61,415 bases of DNA from UBA8752 sp040261275. Lineage in GTDB: Bacteria > Bacteroidota > Bacteroidia > Flavobacteriales_D > Sanyastnellaceae. The stretch lies in NCBI GenBank assembly GCA_040261275.1, contig JBDQOI010000014.1, positions 1 to 61,415 on the forward strand, written 5' to 3'. Under the pieces are notes generated by a model that saw only the letters and a list, made by a program, of their open reading frames with translations, searched no databases and had not been told where the DNA came from. The position numbers and the translations under genes were made by a program. Below are positions 1 to 8,208 of the stretch, piece by piece (position 1 is the first letter of the stretch; each line of letters starts with the position of its first letter).

Positions 1-136
1 GTCCTGAAGTTCTCTTCTTGATGTCTTCAAGCACTTCGCCCATAAGGGCGAGGTCGGGGTGCCGCTTCTCTTCCACGAAATCAAATTTAATCAGGGGGAG
101 CGAGGGGATGACGTGCCGAGGGTAATTTGCGAACAT
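1..136 (-). CDS. Unidentified protein, N-terminal 45 residues only
   Basis: An open frame enters from the left edge on the minus strand and begins at an ATG at 136-134. The residues read like a genuine globular protein (basic N-terminus, then a segment rich in Asp, Glu and Lys containing FDFVEEKRHPDLALM), but I do not recognise the family and only the first 45 residues are inside the window. Its start codon and that of the divergent M23 gene share the tetranucleotide CATG at 134-137. No promoter-like hexamer lies at the usual place upstream on this strand. The start could be wrong, since the rest of the gene is missing. Confidence 0.45.
   Translation of the reverse strand, partial: MFANYPRHVIPSLPLIKFDFVEEKRHPDLALMGEVLEDIKKRTSG
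123..128 (+). promoter_or_regulatory. Putative -10 hexamer TAATTT, 12 bases before the M23 start
   Basis: TAATTTGC followed by GAAC and the ATG at 135. Spacing predicts transcription beginning at the start codon. It lies inside the coding region of the divergent partial gene. No clear -33 TTG element is visible. Confidence 0.45.
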
Positions 137-1805
137 GCGAACGGGAATGAAGCGGCAGATTCGGAAAATGAGCGGAGCCATGGCGATGATGGCCTTGTGG
201 TCTTTCGGGGTGAAAGCCCAGGATACACTGCACTCTCCATTGACCATTCCCCTTCAGTTCAGTGGCAACTTTGGCGAAATCCGAACGGGTCATTTTCACA
301 CGGGATTGGACATCCGAACCGACGGCAGGGAGGGGATTCCTGTTTTGGCCGCACAGGATGGAAGGCTTTCCCGCATCAAGGTCTCGCATCGGGGTTATGG
401 CCTAGCGCTCTATCTCAATGGAGGTGGACTCACCACCGTTTATGCCCACCTGTCCGCTTTCCACCCTGAGATCGAGTCGTGGTTGATGCGCCGACAATAC
501 CGGGATGAGAAATGGCGGTTTGACGGCATGCCGGACAGCACTTTTCGGTTCAGTGCAGGGGACACCATCGGTTGGTCCGGCAACACCGGAGGCAGCTTTG
601 GTCCCCACTTGCACTTCGAGGTAAGGGACGCTCGCAATCAGCACCCCATCAATCCGTTGCACTGGTCGTTTTCTGGCAAAGGCAGGGTGGCGGATCCGGT
701 ACCTCCCGAATTCCGGGGGGTTTGGGTGATTCCCGAGCCGGGAGGGCAAGTAGAAGGAGCGCCTGAGCGGTTCCGTTGGACGGCGGCATACGCGGAAGGA
801 GTCAGGGCCAGCGGTCCTTTTACCCTCGGTGTGGAGGGTTTCGATCGACTCGCAGAAGATGCTTACATACACGGGCCCTACGGCGTGGACGTGTGGTTCC
901 AGGACAGCCTCGTGCACAGTCACCGCATGGACACCCTGGACTTCTCCACCAACGGTGACGTCTCCGCCCACATCGACCTGCCCGCATGGCAGGATAGAAA
1001 GGCACGGGTCCATCGGGTGCAGCGGCTGCCGGGAAACCGCCTCAACATATACCGGAACGCAGCATCAGAGGCCCCTTTTGAAGTGGCTCCGGGCGATTCG
1101 GCAGAGGTCCGCGTGAAATTGCTGGATATGGCGGGGAATGCAACCGATGTCGCTCTGTGGATTTGGGGCGATTCCATTGTTTCTGCAGACGGTGTGGCGC
1201 TCCACCCGGTCCGTTTGGATCGCCGCGAGCCCCACAGATTGAGCGTGGGAGAAGTCATCGTCGACTTGCCGGCCAATGCCTTGTACGGTGATGCGGTCAT
1301 TGAAGTGGAGACCATGGATTCGGTGCTGTTTCGGGTAGAATCCGAGGCGCGCATCACGCGTTCCGACTATGCGTTGACGGTTCCAGCACCTGAGGTCGTG
1401 TCGGGGTCAGGGCAAGCGCTTGTTTTGTGTGCGCTGGATGCGGAGGGGGAAGTGTCAGGGACCTGGGTGGCCGACGAGCGCAACGGTCAGCTTTCGGTTC
1501 GTTTGAACCGCTTTGGGGTGTTCGAGGTTCGACAGGACACGGCGGCGCCCGTATTGGGCACACCTGCTTTCCAGGGCGGCGATGTCATCATCTCCGTCAT
1601 GGACGAATTGTCCGGTATCGCACGATGGGAGGGCAGATGCGGGGAACAGTGGTTGCGCTGGTCCATGGACAAGGGCATTTTGCGCTACCGATTGGCCGAC
1701 GGCATGCTCGAAGGGAGGGAAGACCAGGAAGTCAAGGTCTGGGCCATCGACAACGCAGGCAACATCAGCCACACCGCTTTCCGGCTTCGCGATCTGAAGC
1801 GCTGA
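135..1805 (+). CDS. M23 family metallopeptidase (secreted peptidoglycan endopeptidase)
   Basis: A 556-residue exported protein of the LytM/M23 zinc endopeptidase family, expected to cut peptide cross-links of peptidoglycan in the periplasm. Residues 1-28 form a signal peptide (Met-rich hydrophobic stretch ending VKA before Gln-Asp). The M23 core follows at once: H55xxxD59 (HTGLD), H105 in YAHLS and the H158-L-H160 pair in GPHLHFE, so all zinc ligands and the catalytic His are present. After about residue 190 comes a long C-terminal part of beta-rich, Ig-like or sugar-binding character, common in Bacteroidota members of the family. The ATG at 135 is preferred over 147 because a TAATTT hexamer begins exactly 12 bases before it. 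The gene ends 8 bp from the convergent DUF5916 gene. Confidence 0.9.
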   Translation: MRTGMKRQIRKMSGAMAMMALWSFGVKAQDTLHSPLTIPLQFSGNFGEIRTGHFHTGLDIRTDGREGIPVLAAQDGRLSRIKVSHRGYGLALYLNGGGLTTVYAHLSAFHPEIESWLMRRQYRDEKWRFDGMPDSTFRFSAGDTIGWSGNTGGSFGPHLHFEVRDARNQHPINPLHWSFSGKGRVADPVPPEFRGVWVIPEPGGQVEGAPERFRWTAAYAEGVRASGPFTLGVEGFDRLAEDAYIHGPYGVDVWFQDSLVHSHRMDTLDFSTNGDVSAHIDLPAWQDRKARVHRVQRLPGNRLNIYRNAASEAPFEVAPGDSAEVRVKLLDMAGNATDVALWIWGDSIVSADGVALHPVRLDRREPHRLSVGEVIVDLPANALYGDAVIEVETMDSVLFRVESEARITRSDYALTVPAPEVVSGSGQALVLCALDAEGEVSGTWVADERNGQLSVRLNRFGVFEVRQDTAAPVLGTPAFQGGDVIISVMDELSGIARWEGRCGEQWLRWSMDKGILRYRLADGMLEGREDQEVKVWAIDNAGNISHTAFRLRDLKR

Positions 1806-1813
1806 ACCGGAGT

Positions 1814-4219
1814 TCAGCGGCGCCCGCTCAGGTCGGCGTAATCGAGGAAGTAAATGGCCTTGATGGAGATGCTGTTGCGGTGGGGCACACGCAGTACATC
1901 CTCCAGGTTTTCGGCATAGGTGTCGGGAAGCATGTCGCCCTGGCTTTCGAGGAGATTCTTCCAGACCACAGAAAGTTCGCTGCCGGGCGCGAAAATCCAG
2001 CGGAAAACGCAGTCAATGGACCAGGCGTTGTAGCTGATGTCGTACTCGGACGTTCCATCATCATCCAAGCTGATGTCATCGGTGGGCTCCATTAGGCCGT
2101 CGTCGCGCAGGAAAAAGAAACGGTCATTCTCCACCCGACTCCAGTAGTGGCGCAATCGGAAGGTGATGCCCTTGCGGTTGTCGAGCACATAGGAGGCATT
2201 GAGCACATGGGTGCGCGAGTAGTTGTTGCGTTTGGCCCACAGGCTTTGTGTCTGAGCCAGCGGCGTTCCATTGGGGAGGGAGTCCACCAAGTCCGACCAA
2301 CCGCGTTCGTTGAATTTGTCCTGGTGGCTGTAGACGTGGCTGATCCGAAAATGATCGTTGGGCCGCCATATGGGTTCAATGCGGAAGTTGCGCTCCTTCC
2401 AGTCCGGATAGAGTTGACCTCCCGCGTTCCATGTGCCGATGTCGATGGCAAATTCCCTCCGGTAGTCGGTGCTCATGAACGTCTCCCAGGACCACCACTT
2501 GGGCACCTGCCAATAACGGTCATTCAGCCGGGGGGCAAAGTAGTCCCGACCGTCATAAGGCATGGCAGCTACACCGATTTTCAGAAAGTCGAAGCTCTCC
2601 AGCAGCAATCGCCAGTCCAGGTCATAGGTCTGGCTGATGAAGGAACGCGGCGTGTGGAGCATTTCCCGGTTGACTTCCAGCTCCCAGGACATGCTGTTGA
2701 ACCCAATCCCCATGGCAGTGAAGGGGGTGGGGATGCTGTATTCCACATTGGCATACTCGGCCACCGTATTCGGCGCGGTGAGGAAGCCGATGGCATTCGG
2801 ATCGTATTCCGGTGTTTCCGTGTAGTGGCCGATCGACCATTGCAGGCGCCCCTTCAATCGGGACAGTTCCATGCCCCAAGTGTGTCCTTCTCCGCCGGCC
2901 ACCGTGGCTCCGAAGCGACGGTTCACCCCCCCCGTACCCGACAATGACCAACGCTGGAGCGAGTCTCGCACCTCGAATGCCGCACTGCCCACCCAATCGT
3001 CCATCCGGCCACCTTCCCGGAGTACCTGACCGCTTTGCACGGACACGTATCCATTGTTGGGTAGGTTCTGGTCCACGACAGCGACCGAGAAGTCGGTGAG
3101 GGAGCCAATGCCATCTCGGGAGACGGCATTGAGCAGTCCCAGTCCCGTCCCGCCACTTGTGCGTCCCGTCACCTTGGAAGCGTTGAGCAGCTGTTCTCCG
3201 TCGCCCGCCCTGCGGCTGTAGAAATTGCCGGTCTTATTGAACAGCTCGGTGCCCTCGGTAAAGAACTGACGGTTCTCATTGAACCTCACCTCGTACGGCG
3301 ACAGGTTCAAGACGAGGTTGTCGGCCACGACCTGTCCGAAATCGGGCACCAGGGTCATGTCAAAGGTGAAGGCATCGCCTATGCCCACCTTCATGTCGAG
3401 GCCCCCATTGATGCGGTTGGTCGTCTCTCCGTTCTCCGAGTCGAGATAGCTACTGGCGTATGGATACAGGCTCAAACGCGGAGGCGGTGTAATCCCTTGA
3501 ATGCCCGCCAGGATTCCTCCCTGGTTCATCAGGCCTTCTTGGTTTGGGTCCATGGCCCGCCACACGTAATCCGAGCGGTAGCGCCGGATGTAGCGGTAGA
3601 AATTCATCCCCCAGCGCTGCCCTTGGTCTCCATCTTCGGCAAATCGAAACACGGACCAGGGCAGGGCGAATTCGGCCGTCCAGCCCTGGTCGTCAATGCG
3701 GCATTCGGATACCCAGACTGCATTCCAGCTTTCGTCCGAACCGTCGGTGGTGAGCAGTTCATCGGACTGCACCCCGTCGGGCGTGACCGAAAAGCGGACC
3801 CCGTTCACTCCGTCGTTGAAGCAATTGAACCAGATGCCGAATACGTCCGTGTTTCCTCCGCCATCGCGCTGAACGAGCTGGTGGAGGATGCTGTCCGGTG
3901 CCGTGTCCCACATGCGGGCTGCGATATAGAGGGCCCGATCGTCGTAGGCAAACCGTACATCCGTCTCATGCTTGGGATGTGCAAAGGGGGTGGGCTTGAA
4001 TTCCCTCAGCTGCGACTCGGCCGGAATATCTTGCCAAGCCCGATCGCTCAAGTCGCCGTCCACGACGATGGACTGTTCGGGAACCCGTTGGGCCCAGGCT
4101 TCTGGATTTCGAGGCAGGTCGGCCGGCCATTCCTGCCCCCAAAGCGGCGAGGCAGCCCATGCCATCGCGCATAGAAGCAACGCTATTGTGTGATTTCGAT
4201 TGGGGCAGGTCGGGACCAT
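1814..4219 (-). CDS. DUF5916 domain protein (CBM9-like N-terminus, outer-membrane barrel C-terminus)
   Basis: An 801-residue exported protein. A signal peptide ends at LWGQ near residue 29. Residues about 45-230 resemble the family 9 carbohydrate-binding fold that opens DUF5916 proteins (IVVDGDLSDRAWQDIPA, then DVRFAYDDRALYIAARMWD). The remainder is the DUF5916 region, rich in alternating beta strands and aromatic residues, with a C-terminal aromatic-Asp-Tyr pattern like a beta-barrel. The family is widespread in Bacteroidota; its substrate is not established, and surface glycan or protein binding is inference. The longer TTG start at 4252 is rejected in favour of the ATG at 4219 because a signal peptide begins there and a TACTTTTG promoter box sits 15 bases upstream. 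It follows mltG on the same strand. Confidence 0.85.
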   Translation of the reverse strand: MVPTCPNRNHTIALLLCAMAWAASPLWGQEWPADLPRNPEAWAQRVPEQSIVVDGDLSDRAWQDIPAESQLREFKPTPFAHPKHETDVRFAYDDRALYIAARMWDTAPDSILHQLVQRDGGGNTDVFGIWFNCFNDGVNGVRFSVTPDGVQSDELLTTDGSDESWNAVWVSECRIDDQGWTAEFALPWSVFRFAEDGDQGQRWGMNFYRYIRRYRSDYVWRAMDPNQEGLMNQGGILAGIQGITPPPRLSLYPYASSYLDSENGETTNRINGGLDMKVGIGDAFTFDMTLVPDFGQVVADNLVLNLSPYEVRFNENRQFFTEGTELFNKTGNFYSRRAGDGEQLLNASKVTGRTSGGTGLGLLNAVSRDGIGSLTDFSVAVVDQNLPNNGYVSVQSGQVLREGGRMDDWVGSAAFEVRDSLQRWSLSGTGGVNRRFGATVAGGEGHTWGMELSRLKGRLQWSIGHYTETPEYDPNAIGFLTAPNTVAEYANVEYSIPTPFTAMGIGFNSMSWELEVNREMLHTPRSFISQTYDLDWRLLLESFDFLKIGVAAMPYDGRDYFAPRLNDRYWQVPKWWSWETFMSTDYRREFAIDIGTWNAGGQLYPDWKERNFRIEPIWRPNDHFRISHVYSHQDKFNERGWSDLVDSLPNGTPLAQTQSLWAKRNNYSRTHVLNASYVLDNRKGITFRLRHYWSRVENDRFFFLRDDGLMEPTDDISLDDDGTSEYDISYNAWSIDCVFRWIFAPGSELSVVWKNLLESQGDMLPDTYAENLEDVLRVPHRNSISIKAIYFLDYADLSGRR

Positions 4220-4228
4220 GGGGGCGCA

Positions 4229-4234
4229 AAAGTA
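4229..4234 (-). promoter_or_regulatory. Putative -10 hexamer TACTTT for the DUF5916 gene
   Basis: Reading on the minus strand, TACTTTTG begins 15 bases before the ATG at 4219, which predicts a leader of about three bases. It lies between the mltG stop and the DUF5916 start. Confidence 0.4.
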
Positions 4235-4261
4235 CGAGGCGCCTTTCTGCAAGGCCCGGTT

Positions 4262-5293
4262 CTATTTGTAAACGCCTTGCGCGTCCAGCGCTCTTCTATA
4301 ACGACGCGCGTTGCGTTCATGTTCCCGGTTCGTCCTTGCGAAGGCGTGGTAGCCGCTGAAATCTTCCTTGGCGCACATGAAGATGTATTCGTGCTTCTCC
4401 GCGTTCAGTACCGCTTCGAGGTAGGCCGGTTCCGGAAAGTTGATGGGCCCAGGCGGGAGCCCTTTGTGGATATAGGTGTTGTAGGGACTGTCGATTTCCC
4501 GGTGCACATTCAAAACGCGCCGGATGGAAAAGTCGCCCAGGGCATAAATCAGGGTCGGGTCGGCCTGAAGGCGCATTCCGCGCCGAAGGCGGTTGAGGTA
4601 AAGCCCCGCCACGGTGGGTGCCTCGTCCATCCGGGATGTTTCCGACTTTACGATGGAGGCGAGAATGCCCACTTCTTCCGGGGTGAATCCCAGTGATTCT
4701 GCTTCCGCCCTGCGTTCCAAAGACCACCAGTGGGTCCATTCGAGGATCATTCGCTCCACGAAATCGGCGGCCGATAGGTCGTACCACAGTTCATAGGTGT
4801 TGGGGATGAAGCGGGTGCGAAGTCCGTCCACATTGGTCCCGTTGCGTGCCGCCACGAGGGGGTCGGTCATCGCTTCGAGCAGTTCTTCTTCTTCGAAAGC
4901 CAATTGATCCGCGACCTTTTCCGCCAAGTCTTTCGATAGACGTGCAGCATTGAGTCGAACGCGCACGGCCTCCCGGGACCCGGAACGCAACAAGCGCGCC
5001 AGTGCCCGGTTATCAAGTCCTCCGGGAATGATGTATCGACCTGCCCGAAAGGAGTCCTGGGCATTCCAGCCTCGCCAATCGAGGTATCGTTTCAGGCTCT
5101 CGGCGTCCCGAATGCGCTCCTCCGAGACCAAATGTGCGAGGGCGCTGTCCAGGGAGGTTCCCTCGGCGATGACAAACCGGCCATCCCGATCGAGGGAGTT
5201 GGCTCTGAGGACGGTATTCCAGCCCCATGCGGCGGCCGTGCATCCCGAAAGTCCCAGCAGCACAATGAGAAGCCAAGCAGTCCTGCGGGTCAT
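4262..5293 (-). CDS. mltG: Endolytic murein transglycosylase MltG
   Basis: A 343-residue YceG/MltG family protein, the membrane-bound lytic transglycosylase that cleaves nascent glycan strands and so ends their elongation. It has an N-terminal hydrophobic segment (residues 6-20), a LysM-like region, and the signature ILASIVKSETSRMDEAPT with catalytic Glu near residue 218, followed by NRLRRGMRLQADPT. The hydrophobic segment ends in LSGC, which could serve as a lipobox, unusual for MltG. The ATG at 5293 is chosen because it overlaps the stop of the upstream GNAT gene as ATGA, indicating translational coupling. A longer frame to 5362 adds no family-like sequence. Confidence 0.93.
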   Translation of the reverse strand: MTRRTAWLLIVLLGLSGCTAAAWGWNTVLRANSLDRDGRFVIAEGTSLDSALAHLVSEERIRDAESLKRYLDWRGWNAQDSFRAGRYIIPGGLDNRALARLLRSGSREAVRVRLNAARLSKDLAEKVADQLAFEEEELLEAMTDPLVAARNGTNVDGLRTRFIPNTYELWYDLSAADFVERMILEWTHWWSLERRAEAESLGFTPEEVGILASIVKSETSRMDEAPTVAGLYLNRLRRGMRLQADPTLIYALGDFSIRRVLNVHREIDSPYNTYIHKGLPPGPINFPEPAYLEAVLNAEKHEYIFMCAKEDFSGYHAFARTNREHERNARRYRRALDAQGVYK

Positions 5294-5829
5294 GCCGATC
5301 CGGGGTTGAGGATGATTTGAAAGAGCACGGCGTCCACCCAACCCTCGGTTTTTCGGGTCCAATCGGAATACCGACCTGCCTCTTCGAAACCGCAGGAGGT
5401 GAACAGTTGGATGCTGGCGGCATTGTCTGCTTGGACCTCTGCATGCAAACCTTTGAGCATCAGGATGTCCTGGGCGTGTCGAATGGCGATGGAAAGGGCC
5501 CGCCCACCGGTGCCCTGTCCCCGATGTGCCGCATCCACGAGGATGCCGATGCCCGCTCTCTGGTGGAGGTTGGAGTGGTCATAGAGGTCGATGGCCCCTA
5601 CAGGCTTTCCCAATTCCTCAATCACCCATCGGAGTTGACCTGCCGTATACAGGTCCTGGTGGCCCTCGCACAGGGTCTCCAGAACAGATCGGGAGAAGGG
5701 AATGGTCGTGCCGCTGACCGCCCATTGCACGGGGTCATTTTCCCACCGCAAGAGCCAATCCGCGTCGCCGGGCTCAAGGGTGCGAAGCCGCGTGGGACCA
5801 TTGCGCAAGAGATCGTGGGAAATCGCCAT
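5290..5829 (-). CDS. GNAT family N-acetyltransferase (SpeG/RimJ-like)
   Basis: A 179-residue Gcn5-related acetyltransferase. Residues RLRTLEPGDADWLLRWEN open the fold, NDPVQWAVSG is typical of the SpeG/RimJ-like branch, and the acetyl-CoA loop appears as AAHRGQGTGGRAL (R/Q-x-x-G-x-G/A). The acceptor could be a polyamine, an amino sugar or a protein N-terminus; the sequence does not decide. The ATG at 5829 fits the usual family N-terminus; upstream in-frame ATGs (5868, 6036) would run into the divergent promoter region. TATTTTCA lies 14 bases upstream. The gene is coupled by a 4-bp overlap to mltG. Confidence 0.85.
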   Translation of the reverse strand: MAISHDLLRNGPTRLRTLEPGDADWLLRWENDPVQWAVSGTTIPFSRSVLETLCEGHQDLYTAGQLRWVIEELGKPVGAIDLYDHSNLHQRAGIGILVDAAHRGQGTGGRALSIAIRHAQDILMLKGLHAEVQADNAASIQLFTSCGFEEAGRYSDWTRKTEGWVDAVLFQIILNPGSA

Positions 5830-5837
5830 CGTCGGTG

Positions 5838-5843
5838 AAAATA
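5838..5843 (-). promoter_or_regulatory. Putative -10 hexamer TATTTT for the GNAT-mltG operon
   Basis: TATTTTCA on the minus strand starts 14 bases before the ATG at 5829. It faces the divergent TATTTTCG box at 5891. Confidence 0.4.
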
Positions 5844-5890
5844 CTTGGACAAACCGGTTCCTCGCCATCGAATAGCCTGCCGCGCGGGCG

Positions 5891-5896
5891 TATTTT
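5891..5896 (+). promoter_or_regulatory. Putative -10 hexamer TATTTT, 12 bases before the export-lipoprotein start
   Basis: TATTTTCG, then CACC, then the ATG at 5903. The start codon is also the longest open-frame start, so this spacing was not chosen by the motif. Confidence 0.5.
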
Positions 5897-5902
5897 CGCA
5901 CC

Positions 5903-6718
5903 ATGTCCTTGCAAAAGCTGTCCGTTCGTGTTTTTCCTTGGGTCTTGGTGGCCATTCTTGTGAGTGGATGTACCATCAACCGGAACATCATGTTCCGGAC
6001 GCCGGCGGATTTTGAATTCGACGCATTCGATCCCATCCTGGACGTGAACTACCGCATTGCTCCCAACGATCTGATCAGCTTTCAGCTCTATTCCAACAAG
6101 GGCGAGCGCCTGCTCACAATGACGGCAGGGTCTACAGCTGGCGGCGTCAACGGCGCCGGTGGTGGGGGAATGAACCAGCAGTTAATGAACAACAACAACC
6201 GCTTCTCCTACGAAGTGCGCCCGGACGGCACAGTGGATCTTCCAGAGGTAGGGTTGGTGAGTTTGAAGGGGATGAACATCGACGAGGCGGAAACCCACCT
6301 CGAGGCGCTGTACAGCGAGAACTACAACGATCCCCTCGTCTTCATCGAGGTGACCAACCAGAGGGTGTTGGTCTTCCCGGGAGAAGCTGGCGTGGCTTCC
6401 GTGGTTCCCCTTGTGAATCCGAACACCAGCCTGCTTGAGGTGCTCGCACTGAGCGGTGGGATTCGGGCGCGCGGGGACGCCAAAAATGTCAAGCTGATTC
6501 GGCGCGGTGCCGAACGCCAGACCATTCATCAATTCGATTTGTCCACCATCGATGGGCTCAAGTTTGCCAATACCACGGTGCAAGCAGGAGACATCATTTA
6601 TGTGGAGCCTCTGCCGCAATACGCGAGGGAGGCCCTGGCCGACATCAGCCCCATCTTGAGTTTGATTACGACCATCAGCAGTTTTATCGCGCTGGTCAGT
6701 GTAGTCAACGGAAACTAA
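5903..6718 (+). CDS. Polysaccharide export outer-membrane lipoprotein (Wza-like)
   Basis: A 271-residue polysaccharide biosynthesis/export protein. The signal peptide ends in a lipobox LVSGC with Cys23. A Poly_export domain follows (YRIAPNDLISFQLYSN about residues 50-65; VRPDGTVDLPEVGLVSLKGM about 105-125) and then one SLBB domain (residues about 145-230). A hydrophobic C-terminal helix (about 247-268) resembles the outer-membrane-spanning amphipathic helix of Wza. A Gly/Asn-rich insert (about 77-100) interrupts the first domain. It would form the outer-membrane channel for exopolysaccharide; no Wzc-type chain-length kinase gene is nearby. First gene of an operon with rfbC and a lytic transglycosylase. 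Confidence 0.88.
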   Translation: MSLQKLSVRVFPWVLVAILVSGCTINRNIMFRTPADFEFDAFDPILDVNYRIAPNDLISFQLYSNKGERLLTMTAGSTAGGVNGAGGGGMNQQLMNNNNRFSYEVRPDGTVDLPEVGLVSLKGMNIDEAETHLEALYSENYNDPLVFIEVTNQRVLVFPGEAGVASVVPLVNPNTSLLEVLALSGGIRARGDAKNVKLIRRGAERQTIHQFDLSTIDGLKFANTTVQAGDIIYVEPLPQYAREALADISPILSLITTISSFIALVSVVNGN

Positions 6719-6729
6719 GTCAAGAGTTC

Positions 6730-7287
6730 ATGCCGCATCCATTGGAAATCCAAACCGGCGTGCTCGATGGCCCGGTCATGCTGCGGCCCAAGCGGTTTGG
6801 TGACGACCGAGGTCACTTCTCGGAGACCTGGCGCCAAGTCCACTTTGAAGAAGCCATAGGGAGGGAAGTTCATTTTGTTCAAGACAATGAGTCGGTTTCA
6901 GGAGTCGGCGTCTTGAGGGGGTTGCATTTTCAAGTGCCGGACCGCGCCCAAGGCAAGCTGATTCGGGTAGCGCGGGGAGCTGCACTGGATGTGGCCGTAG
7001 ACCTACGCAAGGGGTCCCCGACATTTGGGAGGTACCAATCGGCATTGTTGACCGAAGAGAACCGCTGGCAATTTTGGGTGCCCGAGGGGTTTGCCCACGG
7101 TTTCCTCACCCTCGAACCGAATACGGTATTCTGCTACAAGTGCACGGACATTTACAGTCCCGAACACGAGCGCGCCCTGCGCTGGGACGACCCGTTGCTC
7201 GCCATAGACTGGGGCACAGAAGCCCCCCTTCTTTCCGAGAAGGACAGCCGGGCCCCCTCGTTTGCTGAATTTGACTCTCCTTTCTAA
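6730..7287 (+). CDS. rfbC: dTDP-4-dehydrorhamnose 3,5-epimerase
   Basis: A 185-residue RmlC family cupin that epimerises C3 and C5 of dTDP-4-keto-6-deoxyglucose on the route to dTDP-L-rhamnose. Diagnostic stretches are FGDDRGHFSETWR near the N-terminus, FVQDNESVS, VLRGLHFQ with the catalytic His66, PEGFAHGFLTLE and the FCYKCTDIYSPEHE loop carrying the conserved Tyr. No rfbA, rfbB or rfbD is in the window. It starts 11 bp after the export lipoprotein and its stop is followed immediately by the next start (TAAATG), so all three genes are probably one transcript. Confidence 0.92.
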   Translation: MPHPLEIQTGVLDGPVMLRPKRFGDDRGHFSETWRQVHFEEAIGREVHFVQDNESVSGVGVLRGLHFQVPDRAQGKLIRVARGAALDVAVDLRKGSPTFGRYQSALLTEENRWQFWVPEGFAHGFLTLEPNTVFCYKCTDIYSPEHERALRWDDPLLAIDWGTEAPLLSEKDSRAPSFAEFDSPF

Positions 7288-8208
7288 ATGAATCGAGGTG
7301 TCAAGCAAATGGGGATGTGGGCGGTGGCACTCGGCGTCGCGGCCATGGGGGCATGGCAAGTCTCAGCCTACCCTGAGGAAGAGGACAGGGCGAGGCCCCT
7401 CATCCAGGATTCCGGCATACAGAACGTTCGGCCTCCGCGCATTCAAGCGGGGTTGGATTTTGCCGGTATCCCGCTGCCCATCGAACGGGTGGGCGTAAGG
7501 GAGCGCATGGAACGCGAGCTCTTGGTGGGAACCTTTCGCCACAGCAGTACGTTGCTGACATTGAAGCGGTCCGGCCGTTGGTTCCCCATCATTGAGCCCA
7601 TTTTGGTGGATTCAGGCATTCCCGTGGATTTCAAATATCTCAGCGTGATCGAGTCGGGATTGTCTCAGGCGGTATCTCCTTCGAATGCCCGAGGCTTCTG
7701 GCAATTCATGGAGCCTGCAGCAGAAGAGTTTGGCTTGCGCGTAGACCGGGATGTGGACGAGCGGTACCACGTTGAAAAAGCCACGCGCGCAGCGTGCGCT
7801 TACCTCAATGAAGCCCGAGAACGTTACGGAGATTGGATTCTGGCCGCGGCGAGTTACAACATGGGCATGTCGGGGTTGTCCCGCCGCATGGAAGAGCAGG
7901 CCGGTCAGGCGTATTGGGACCTGGTCCTGAACGACGAGACCGCCCGCTACGTCTATCGCTTGTATGCGACCAAGCAGGTCATGGAAAACCCTGAGGCCCA
8001 TGGATTCCAGCTTGATGCAGAGGACTGGTATGCACCACTTCAGAGCAGAGATACCGTCGTGGTCGACGCCATCGATGACCTCGTTGAATTTGCCGCTGGG
8101 CAGGGGGTCAGCTACAATGCCTTGAAGACCCTGAATCCGTGGATGCGCTCCACCCGGCTGCCCATTGCGGACGACCAGTACTATGTCGTGAGGTTGCCGT
8201 TGCGCTGA
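7288..8208 (+). CDS. Lytic transglycosylase, SLT/MltD-like
   Basis: A 306-residue exported protein with a soluble-lytic-transglycosylase domain that cleaves the MurNAc-GlcNAc bond of peptidoglycan. The N-terminus has a signal peptide (hydrophobic residues 9-27). The SLT core is clear: YLSVIESGLSQAVSPSNARG with catalytic Glu122, GFWQFM, and AAASYNMG. The last 45 residues (VSYNALKTLNPWMRS, YYVVRLP) look like a single degenerate LysM module. It begins at the base after the rfbC stop codon. Grouping with a polysaccharide exporter suggests local opening of the wall for glycan passage, which is inference. Its 3' end overlaps the convergent CoA-transferase gene by 28 bp. Confidence 0.87.
   Translation: MNRGVKQMGMWAVALGVAAMGAWQVSAYPEEEDRARPLIQDSGIQNVRPPRIQAGLDFAGIPLPIERVGVRERMERELLVGTFRHSSTLLTLKRSGRWFPIIEPILVDSGIPVDFKYLSVIESGLSQAVSPSNARGFWQFMEPAAEEFGLRVDRDVDERYHVEKATRAACAYLNEARERYGDWILAAASYNMGMSGLSRRMEEQAGQAYWDLVLNDETARYVYRLYATKQVMENPEAHGFQLDAEDWYAPLQSRDTVVVDAIDDLVEFAAGQGVSYNALKTLNPWMRSTRLPIADDQYYVVRLPLR

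Noticed and set aside
2147..2947. Plus-strand open frame of 266 codons
   Set aside because: Antisense to the DUF5916 gene with no family features.
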